A DNA stretch of 64,000 bases from NCBI GenBank assembly GCA_963556255.1, contig OY744614.1, positions 36,987,659 through 37,051,658 on the forward strand. Direction: 5' to 3'. Below the pieces are notes generated by a model that was not told the origin of the DNA, did not search any database, and saw only the letters and a list, made by a program, of their open reading frames with translations. Source of the DNA: Allolobophora icterica (taxonomy: Eukaryota; Annelida; Clitellata; Crassiclitellata; Lumbricidae). This document shows, piece by piece, positions 55,801 to 64,000 of this stretch (the stretch's first letter is position 1; each line of letters starts with the position of its first letter). The position numbers and the translations under genes are program-made.

Positions 55801-56703
55801 CCAATAAGGCTATTTAAATGAAAGCACATCGACAAATATTCAGCAGCAATGACGCTAGTTTTCAAGTTTATCCGTGTTAGATGTTGACATCTCTCAGTTA
55901 AGTCGCATTAAAGTTTCATTTAAACATTTTGAACATTTATCCAATAAATGTAGCGTAAAGTTTCATAGATTATACTTGAACGTTTAGCTTAAACTTCCTA
56001 TAAATTTAGCTTAAAGTTTCATTTGAACATAGTATCCTTTAAATTTAGCTTATACATTGTTGAACGTTTACAATAAACTTGAAAACTAGCGTAATTGCTG
56101 CTGAATTAAACATTGCAGCTGCCGTGACCATCAAAACTGGATAGTTGTCGAGATCAATAAGTACTGCACTCTGTGAAGATGAGAATGACGATATTGCAGG
56201 GCTTCATGCAACAAGAGTCGACAACGTTGAAGACTAGTCAGAAATTTTAAAGTACCCAACCATTTAATTGTCTTTGTGATGTAGTTATAATATCTCTGCA
56301 ATCCTTAATGAACTGATCGAAAACAAGGTGCAATTAGAATATTTTAAACGGGAGTACATGTACGTGTTGAACAAACATATTAAAAAGGCCATGATTCTGT
56401 AGAATGAAATGGTTTCTTAGTTACTTTTATATGAATGATTCACTCTTAAGCTTTGCATTCACTAGTTCTTAGTAGCTTGGTAACAGCCTGTGTGATTGAC
56501 GGGTGTAATGATTACATTTTGTTTTATTATGTTACATTAGTCAACATTGTGCAGGCAGTGTCTCTAAATATTGTCATTTAATAACAGAAAGAGTTATTGG
56601 AATAATACCATTTTACAATACAAATCAGAGCACATCAAATTCTTAATTCTTGTTCTTTGTAACTTGTTATTTTTAATCTAAATGTTGCATGTTTGAAATT
56701 TCA

Positions 56704-56958
56704 GGTTCGGTAAAACATAATGTTGCTACCAAGGACAGCACGAGGAAAATGGTTGAAGACGAGTTGGCCATTTGGTTTGGTAATGCTAGGGATCATGGCA
56801 CTGGAGGCCGCCAACTATTGAAATCGGCGCCATTCAAAGAGACCGAGTCAGAGTCGATCAGTGTTGATCAGGGGAGGAGTTCACCAATACTGCTGATGAC
56901 ATTATTGTTAAATGAAATTACAGAGCAGATCGACTGCATGATTACTTTACTTTATTAA
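56704..56958 (+). CDS. Hypothetical coding fragment inside the nested transposons
   Basis: The frame opens after an acceptor-like tttgaaatttcag (56692-56704 region) and reads SVKHNVATKDSTRKMVEDE, LAIWFGNARDHGTGGRQLL, then ends at TAA 56956-56958. The composition is protein-like, and the phrase ELxxWFxNARDxxxGR feels like a piece of a transposon-encoded protein, but I cannot name the family. Codons show no strong bias. It may be a relic exon of a transposase. Confidence 0.3.
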   Translation, partial: GSVKHNVATKDSTRKMVEDELAIWFGNARDHGTGGRQLLKSAPFKETESESISVDQGRSSPILLMTLLLNEITEQIDCMITLLY

Positions 56959-57076
56959 ATTGACTTTATTAAATTGATGTGTCATTTAACGCTTTTGTTG
57001 ATTATTTATTGCTTTAACTATATAGCACAGTTTACAGTACAGTTTGCATACTATACTGTAAACTGTGCCACTGGCA

Positions 57077-57436
57077 GAGTTCTTGTTTGACAGGTGGGGG
57101 GCGACGTTTTTGAACTGATCAGGTCAAAAAAAGAGTTTTGAACTGATCTGCTCAAAAGAGGTATAAAAACTGGGGTGACTTTTTTGCTGTTTCATAAAAA
57201 TTTGGGGGTGGGGAGCAGATGTATGGTGTGTCCCCCTACTGTTCAAGGGGGTCTTGTCCCTTTTGAACTGATCTGGTCAAAAAGAGTTTTGAACTGATCT
57301 GCTCAAAAAGAGATTAAGAAACTGGGTTGACTTTTTTGGTGTTTCTTCAAAATTGGGGGGGGGGGCAGATGTATGGTGTGTCCTCCCCACTGTTAAAAGG
57401 GTCTTGTCCCCCTCGACCCCGGGATCGCCGCCCATT
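57077..57436. mobile_element. Second copy of the GGCGGCGATC element
   Basis: It shares tcttgtttgacaggtgggg, ttttgaactgatctgstcaaaa units, ggtgtgtcccc, gtcttgtcccc and gggatcgccgccca with 3492-3844. The internal region is partly duplicated (two ggtcttgtccc blocks). The left terminus is degraded. Confidence 0.8.
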
Positions 57437-58660
57437 AACTGTGCTAAACTGGGTATCACTTTTTAGTCATCTGGGAATGAACTGGGAATGAACTGGGATG
57501 CCCGGCGGGATATCCCGTATGGGTCCCGTACGGAAACCGCGGACAAAAACCGGCGGGATCCCGCCGGGTATCCCGTACGGGTCCCGTATGGCAACCCGTA
57601 TGGGACCCGTCTGGGTCCCGTGTGGGTGTGTTAGCTGGGTATAACTTGACAGAAAAATCGATTAAATGGGACTATTTTGAGTGTATTTAATGTGTCTGGA
57701 AGCGATACTCATGTTCAAAGAACTTCATTTTTGGCCAAAATATCCAAGAGGCCTATACTGTTCGGGCTGTTCCTTTGGATCCTTCCAAATGATCACTTTC
57801 GAGGTTACAATTAACAGGCTGACATGATGCATCAGATGCTAAAGTAAAAATTTAGGGTCTATATACCGCTAGCTTCATCTTTTGAATGCATTTTAAAAGT
57901 TAAAGCCTAACAAATACTATAATTTAATGTGACAATGAAGCAGGAAAATATTGCTGAATGCGAGAAATAAAGAAATAAAAAGAAGATATGAAAAAAACGA
58001 AAGTTCAGAGCTGCAGTGGCGTGCCAAGTAAAATCTGTTGGCGTGCCAGGTTGGGCACGCGTGCCATAGGTTCGCCATGCCTGATATAGGCTATAACCTA
58101 CGCAGAGTAATGCAAGCATTCGGAAATCCTGATTGCAAACTGTAGGCCTATTCCTTCATTATTTGCCACATCATTCAGAAATGGAGAAGCGTTGGTTTGG
58201 CCGGCACTGACGGCAATTGGCTCAATTAAATGCTCGCCATTGAATCCATTCGTCAAAAAGTTCTTCACATCTTTCGAATAAAAAACTTACAAAAGACTTT
58301 AAAGATTCTTTGGAAGCCTTAAATTTACTTACTTCTTCGACGTATAGAAAATGACAACGTTGACCAAGTTCTGCGTATATGCCTTAAACTCTGCGTGTGA
58401 GATCAGCAACGACAGCATCAATAATAACATAAAATGTATCAATTTTAAACTTGCTTTCGCCAGTCAGCATATAACAGCTGCTTCATTACTGTCATCAGCT
58501 CTGCGCTTTGTACGAAATGCACGCTTTTCTTCAAATGCCTCGATACAAAATTTGGCAGCGTCTTGGTGGTGTTGATGAAATTTGTTCCTCTGAGATGACA
58601 GAAATTCTGCCAATGACTTTAGCAGTGCAACTGCAGTAGCCTACAGAATTTCAGTTTGAA

Positions 58661-58930
58661 CCATGGGCGTCCGCAGGAATTTTTTAGGGGGGCGCAAAAA
58701 ATTTTAGGGGGGAATTTTTTGGGGGGTGGAGAAATGACGCTTTTGCATGTAAAAACTTTGCATAGGAAAAAATTGAAATAAATGATGATCAAGGACTTTA
58801 CCTAAATAATTGTTTTTTGGGACTGTTGTAATAATCATGATAGTCAACACATTTTATTTTTTATAAAATATTTGCAAAATCCAGGGGGGCGCAAATGCGC
58901 CCCCTTGCGCCTCCCTCCGGACGCCCATGG
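58661..58930. mobile_element. CCATGGGCG MITE, copy B
   Basis: The TIR CCATGGGCGTCCG is inverted at the right (cggacgcccatgg). The duplication TTTGAA is perfect at 58655-58660 and 58931-58936. With copy A this supports a 6-bp duplication for the family. The G-rich subterminal ggggggcgcaaa motif is inverted at the other end. Confidence 0.9.
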
Positions 58931-58936
58931 TTTGAA

Positions 58937-59650
58937 CCAATTTACTGGTTTCCTTTAGGCATACATGTCAACGATGTAACATTTGAAAACTAAAATAATA
59001 GTTAAAATTTTAAGATAGCTAGCATACTAATGGTAGGCCCCTTATTTGTGAAATGTATAGTAGGCCTGGTTCTGTAGACGCACTGGAATCGTTGTTTATC
59101 CAGGCCTCGATACAGGTAGCGCATAAAATTGCGGGCATTCATCGAGGAGACATAATAGACATTTCACGCAGTGATGCGGTTGTCAATGCATATGCACTTA
59201 GTCGGGCCGATGGCATACGAAATGTGTTGGTGCTTGCTGTGGTAAACAAATTAGTGGAGACAATTATGGAATTCGACAACTTGATTAGAGATGATGGAAA
59301 GCAACATGGAATGAAGTTTTAGGTGAAAGGTAAATTAGGTAGGCCTAATATAATTGTCTGAATGTGCACTCACCTGAAGCGTTGTCTAGTGGTCGATCTA
59401 CGGAATCGGAATTTAACAGAGAGGCCAATTATTGAGGTATTATGATGGCACAATGTTGGCATATTGGCACAACGTTGGACCAACGTTATTAATCATTGTT
59501 CCAACGTGTTTGTGTGTTGGTTGGTGGTCAGAGTTCCAGTGGCGATCGACCTCTCCCCCACCCCTCCCCCCGTGAAGTTGAAAGCATTTTTATAGCCATG
59601 CCTTAAAGGAACACATTTTATGATGTTTTATTTAATTCAATGGGGATGCT
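58937..59650. other. Intergenic DNA with one unexplained open frame
   Basis: A + strand frame at 59053-59322 codes 89 residues including IQVAHKIAGIHRGDIIDISR and VLAVVNKLVETIMEFDNLIR. It is unusually protein-like for this region, but there is no recognised domain, clear splice site or neighbouring exon. Around 59445-59520 caacgttgg repeats several times. Confidence 0.35.
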
Positions 59651-60050
59651 CGATATATTATAGTGGTTAGCGTACTAAACTGCCAAACGAGAAGTCTGTG
59701 GTTCAAATCCCCGACACAGCAGAAATTTCAGCTGGTTCGAGATTTCTGCACCATCCGCACCTCCTAGCCAACTCAACCTATAATGAGTAGGCCTAGGCTA
59801 CACTGACCGTACACTGTCGGTGGGAAGATGAGACGGCGAGGGAGAGGACTAGCCATTCGCCATCATATGCCGAGGCTAAGAAAGTTAAGACGCTAACACT
59901 TTATACCCATAGCTGCCTCTGGGCTAGTTTAAGGGGCTTTTCTCCTCCTCCTCCTCCTCCTCCTCCTCCTCCTCCTCCTCCTCCTCCTCTTCTTCTTCTT
60001 CTTCTTCTTCTTCTTCTTCTTCTTCTTTTCTTCTTCTTCTTTTTCGCATT
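59651..60050 (+). mobile_element. tRNA-derived SINE, family A, copy 2, with (TCC)n(TTC)n tail
   Basis: Box A-like tatagtggttagcgtacta and box B ggttcaaatcccc (59700-59712), then the same body as 4119-4465 (agatttctgca, ggtgggaagatgagacggcgag, cactttatacccatagctgc). It ends in TCC then TTC triplets (59941-60028), which continue as degenerate TTCTTCGCA units to about 60190. Confidence 0.9.
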
Positions 60051-60190
60051 CTTCTTCTTCTTCGCATTCTTCCGCGCATTCTTCTTCGCATTCTTCATCG
60101 CATTATTCATCGCATTCTTCTTCGCATTCTTCTTCGCATCCTTCTTCTACTCCACATTCTTCTTCGCATTCTTTTTCGCATTCTTCTATG

Positions 60191-60960
60191 TAGTTTATCA
60201 GTTCTTAGAACAGGATTATGAACAATTAATGTTCCGAAGAACGGTTTGATTTGTGAATTTTTAATATGCAGAGGGTAAATTTTAAGTTGTGAAATTATCT
60301 AGGCTATAAGAACCAGAACCGAAGCGCCCTCTGGTGCGATGGGCCAATAGCTTTTCTGGAGCGGGATCCTCAACGGGGTATTTGCATCATCCTTCACTAA
60401 TATCGAGCGTGCCTGTTAAAGGTTCTGTAAGACATATAGGCGTATACATGTTAGTTTAAATTGTCCGTGGCGTTAAACCCGACATCGCGACTGCCTGACT
60501 TTAATAATTATGGCAATCGACATGTCAAATTGACCTTGTCATAGAGCTGTATTTTCCCCATTGAAGCAGCCATGTCAAAGATGACCGCTAGCCTATCGTC
60601 AGTCTTCCGACAAATGAATATTGTTCTTCACATGGTAGGCCTATCACTGGGTAACCCTTTGACTTGATCGAAGCCCTCGTGTGAAAGGTGGTAGGGCCTA
60701 TAGCCTACTGTTCCAGAATTTACAACGAATCCGATTCTCGGTTCTTCCAATCCGTCCTCCATCGTCCTCGTCGTGTTCCTCTATCTATCACCCCCCCCCG
60801 GCTTTCCACTCAAAACTGAAGTCTCACCTTTTCAAGTACTCCTACTCTGAATCATCCGATCCTCCGCCTTCCAATTATTCTCGCCCTAAACGACAACCGC
60901 TTTAACCGCTGCTCTGCCTCTTCTCTTGATCTGGTCCTCTGGAAATCGTAATCGTAGGCC
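60191..60960. other. Intergenic DNA, no gene seen
   Basis: A Pro/Ser-rich frame at 60681-60905 has no support beyond being open. Several TAGGCCTA motifs are present. Confidence 0.4.
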
Positions 60961-60964
60961 TAAT

Positions 60965-61257
60965 CTTCAAACTTCTAAAGCGCCACCCGAAGACCAAGCG
61001 CAGGGCATCAGCCTATTCACGAGCGCTACGTCAAATCAGAGGATCGAGCTAGGTGTTCCAGAAAGTAGACGAAAAGAGATCCAAGTCCGGTTTCAGAAGG
61101 CCAAATCAAATCAGAGTGGTCAAAAAGAGGAAACCGGACTTGGACCTCTTTTGGACTGCCATCTGGATCACCCCTTTGATATGACGTAGCGCTCGTGAAT
61201 AAGCTGGTGCCCTGCGCTTGGCTTTCCAGTTGGACCAGTTGTGCTTTAGAAGTTTGG
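60965..61257. mobile_element. Palindromic foldback element
   Basis: The left arm (cttctaaagcgccac... aagcgcagggcatcagcct... cacgagcgctacgtcaaatc) and the right arm (atatgacgtagcgctcgtga... ctggtgccctgcgcttggct... tgctttagaagtttgg) are inverted copies of about 130 bp. A central inverted pair (gatccaagtccggttt / aaaccggacttggacc) continues the fold. Single-arm relatives are at 39768 and 21105. Confidence 0.85.
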
Positions 61258-63020
61258 AGATTACGATTGCGATTGTGGTGTAGGTTTATTTGGTCAATCA
61301 CGCGAGGGCGCTTCATAGCTGATTTTAAAGACGTCATCACATTTTGAACTTCGACACGAAAACGTAATTTGTATGATTCCTAGATCCGATATATAGTCCT
61401 TGGTCAACGCTATGAATAGAAATCCTGAAAAAATTATAAACTTTGCAATAAGTTCAAGGTCGAGGCGGTTGCTGTTGAGGAATGGTAGCCTGGTAGGAGT
61501 TTGTTTCCTTCTTCGTGTGGTAGGCTCTTTACTGTTTGTTTTCTCTTTAAGCGTTTCTGCGCTATGCATAAAGGCTAAAATGCATGCGTTGTTATAGTCT
61601 GTATTGGTGCATTATAAGACGTTGGCCTGGTTTGCAGCTGTATCCCATGTATTCTGATGAGGATACTTCTATAGCGCTCGCTGTTTTACATTACGCAAAC
61701 TGTCAGTCAATAATCGGTTCATAGTCATTAATCATAGACCATCAGACAGTTGATCCGATTGAATGTTCATTTCCTTTCTTTTCTTAATTTTTGTGTTCCT
61801 GGTTGCGGTATGACAACCAGTTTACTCAATAAACGAATATACATAGGCCCTACATACGGAACCAAGCGCAATTCAAGAAGGCAGGCTACCACAGGTTATC
61901 AAGCATGAAGATGTTAGACGGAACTGAGCACTGAATTCTAAAACCGCAACTCAGCCACTCAGAAGACCCAGGAGGCCAACACTTCACTGATTGATTTGTT
62001 TTGTGGACATAAAGACTAAGCAAAGAGTAACGATGGGGGCTGTTAAATTGTAATACACATATTGTAAACTGTTAAGCTGTTTGTGATCTGGATCCTCTGT
62101 TTGGTAGGATCGAAGTAAGTGTTGATATTTAGGAATTATGATTCTTAGCAGTGAGTTGTAAGAAGCATTCAAAACAAGCAAACAAAAATTATGGTAGTTG
62201 CATGCCCGAATAGTCTACTTGAAGCAAAGTTTTAAATAACCAAAGAGTTAAGTAATAGAGCAAACATGAGGAATAAATGTTTATGTTAACGACTTCCAAA
62301 GTTCACAGATGATCGGGCATCGAACTCTCAACCCGCAAATCTCTAATGTAGCTCGCTTCAATATAAGGCACACAGTCCCATAATGTTAAATGGGAAACTC
62401 CCAATGCTTGGGGTCCCTTGCATGATTGAAATGGCAAGGCCCGCTAAAATGATCCCGGTTCAACTATGAATCTGGGGATGTACAAACAGGAAACGGACCG
62501 CACCCCTTCAAGATGCCTACTCAGGAGCACTTCCAATCCATGCACAAATAATCAAAATAGGTAAACTTAAATTAGAATGAAACCTGACAAGTCTTTGTCA
62601 AAGATTTTGCCGTGACCGTTAAAACCCAATCTCAATTTTGTGTGGTATTGTACGTTTGGGTATATACTTCCTGATATACATTCTGCTATTGTACAGCTCA
62701 GTCCTTATGCTTTGCATATAATTATGCTGTCCAGACCAACCCATTTGGAACAAATGTGAAACTTTAGGGTTCATGTGACAACATTTATCAAGCCAGAGTC
62801 TTTGTTTGGCAGTGGTTGTTATTCAGTGGCCTACCGACTCAGCTAATTATGAACGGGCCTGTCAGCGGGTGCCCAGAGACCCTTGCACCTGCTCGAAGGT
62901 TGGCACCCGGGGTGAGAATGGTTTCATTCTAATTTGAGTTTGCCTATTTTATATATACCCAAAACTCACCCACAATCAATGAACCATAGTGAGACATAAA
63001 GAATCATAATGATTGTTTTA
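61258..63020. other. Intergenic DNA, no gene seen
   Basis: Open frames here are short and unconvincing. ctcaataaacgaatatacat near 61825 resembles the family C SINE end, and the segment near 62500 (caagatgcctactcaggagcac) resembles 28300 and 22355, a dispersed repeat. Confidence 0.4.
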
Positions 63021-63021
63021 A

Positions 63022-63222
63022 GCAGATTCTTCTCCATCACCATCCAGTTTCTTCTCTAATGACAGACGACAGTTCTGTAAGGAGCAGGGGTTGATGTTAG
63101 CCTCTGTAAACAGCATAGGGGCACTGCAGTCAGACTCGTATGGCGGCGGGACTTCGGGCGGTCGCGTCTTCGTACGCTCACGGCGTTGGGTGGTCATGAC
63201 TTTGAATGCTTTTGGACGGGTA
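63022..63222 (-). CDS. Possible terminal exon of an unidentified - strand gene
   Basis: On the - strand an acceptor-like cctcccgcccttaaccag is followed at about 63222 by an open frame with KYRVTRPKAFKVMTTQRRER, then TRPPEVPPPYESDC, APMLFTEANINPCSLQNC and a stop (TAA 63024-63022). It contains PPPY, a WW-domain-binding type motif, and three Cys. An ATG at 63196 alone gives 58 residues. Codon use is balanced and unlike the nearby noise. It could be the cytoplasmic end of a membrane protein, but I cannot identify it; the upstream exon would lie beyond the LINE or outside the window. Confidence 0.35.
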
Positions 63223-63254
63223 ACTCTGTATTTCTGGTTAAGGGCGGGAGGTAT

Positions 63255-63780
63255 TTGACTGGTGCTGATTTAAAGTGCCTTTCCCACAGCGAAATGCTGC
63301 ATTTGGAAGGTTTATTAAGATCTGGAAGAAAACGGGATGTAGTATGAGGACTAAGATTCGCCAGAACCGTGCCATAGTTTTGAGCATGCTGCTGTGTGGA
63401 TCTGAGACATGGCCAATGATGGTGGCAAACAGGAAAAGACTGATGCAGCACATTATAAGTGGCTGAGAAGAATTCTACATGTGCCGTGGCATGACGAGAT
63501 ACCAAACAAAACTGCAAGAGAGAGGACGGGACAGGAAGATATAGAAATCATCATCAGAGAGAATGGGTTGAAGTGGATGAAGCATGTTGTTCATATGGAT
63601 AAAGATAGGAGAGCCAAACAAAGTGATGTCCTGGAATTCCGGAGGGAGAAGGAGAGGAAGACCATGGAAGAACTGGCTGGAAACCCTCAGAGACAACTTG
63701 AGATGCCTGGAGATGTCATAGGATGAGGCGGAGGAGCTGGCAATGGACAGAGACGAGTGGAGGAGGTGCATTGCCTGAGG
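63255..63780 (+). pseudogene. Non-LTR retrotransposon reverse-transcriptase tail, frameshifted
   Basis: + strand fragments in different frames give AFGRFIKIWKK, TKIRQNRAIVLSMLLCGSETW, RRRGRPWKNWLETLRDNLR and DEAEELAMDRDEWRRCIA. These are the usual C-terminal phrases of RTE-like or related LINE polyproteins (LLYGSETW, GRPxxxW, AxDRxxWR). The frame is broken by at least two shifts and stops, and the catalytic domain is absent, so it is a dead 5'-truncated copy. Confidence 0.8.
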
Positions 63781-64000
63781 TGCAGACCTGCACAGGAAGG
63801 ACTAAGTACTAAGTAAGTTCCCACAATAGGGCTTCCTTTCCAATGATAATCATTTAAGCTTCAATCGAGTCTCTTCTGCTCCTAATGCTTTCTACTGTTA
63901 CTAGTCCACACCTTTCAACTCTGCTTGGCTTCTTGGCTCAGCCAGAAGATGTCTCTGATGTCTGATACCTGCATTTGCCTTCTGTGTGATAATAGGCTTT

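Larger units (their letters stand above)
55008..57632. mobile_element. Long-TIR element nested in the hAT transposon
   Basis: The left end AACACACCCGCACGGGTCCC and the inverted right end AACACACCCACACGGGACCC agree at 18 of 20 bases. Inverted similarity continues inward (ggtttttgaccacggtttgcg versus ggtttttgtccgcggtttccg), implying arms of about 100 bp or more. No target duplication was identified and the superfamily is unknown. It may carry the open frame at 56704-56958. Confidence 0.65.
54337..58083. mobile_element. hAT-type transposon, 3,747 bp, with nested insertions
   Basis: It has a perfect 16-bp terminal inverted repeat CAGGCATGGCGAACCT and a further ...GCGTGCC match inside. The 8-bp duplication ATATAGGC is exact at 54329-54336 and 58084-58091. 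CAGGCATGGCGAACCT resembles vertebrate Charlie/ZBED-type hAT ends. No intact transposase was found. The element contains a 259-bp MITE (54490-54748), a long-TIR element (about 55008-57632), a 221-bp MITE (55360-55580), a 90-bp tandem duplication and a GGCGGCGATC element (about 57077-57436). Confidence 0.93.

Overview
This is a eukaryotic, animal window. It has interrupted genes with GT-AG introns, AT-rich non-coding DNA, many microsatellites and dense short transposons. The very frequent motif TAGGCCTA and the mix of tRNA-derived SINEs, hAT-type MITEs and CR1-like LINE tails suggest a marine invertebrate deuterostome, perhaps an echinoderm. That assignment is inference and no species can be fixed from the sequence alone.

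Layout. (1) 1-2.0 kb: the last coding exon of a Scratch-type (Snail superfamily) C2H2 zinc-finger gene on the + strand; its 5' exon lies outside the window. (2) 2-9.3 kb: intergenic, crowded with MITEs, one SINE and a degenerate array of about 66-bp units. (3) 9.35-42.86 kb: one large + strand gene that I rebuilt as 30 exons with continuous phase (about 1,084 codons from ATG 9402). It has an F-BAR-like coiled region, a C1 zinc domain and a RhoGAP domain, the architecture of GMIP/ARHGAP29/ARHGAP45. Its introns hold three hAT-type elements with intact 8-bp target duplications, a CR1-like LINE fragment, SINEs and minisatellites. (4) 43-49.3 kb: 3' UTR, intergenic DNA and two large minisatellites. 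(5) 49.5-52.4 kb: a - strand gene candidate with a signal peptide, a four-cysteine N-terminal region, an RRKR site and 37 tandem 17-residue repeats with the core WDDSGMSWIKR. It looks like a multi-copy secreted-peptide precursor, but its reading frame is broken between the N-terminal part and the repeat part. (6) 53-58.1 kb: a TATG satellite, then a 3.7-kb hAT-type element (perfect 16-bp TIR and 8-bp TSD) carrying at least four younger insertions. (7) 58.1-64 kb: MITEs, a second copy of the first SINE, a palindromic element, a possible terminal exon of a - strand gene (63.02-63.22 kb) and a decayed non-LTR reverse-transcriptase tail.

The three genes show no operon-like relation. Scratch is a nuclear repressor, the RhoGAP protein is a cytoplasmic or membrane-associated Rho regulator, and the repeat protein is predicted to be secreted. 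The most novel item is the repeat precursor at 49.5-52.4 kb.
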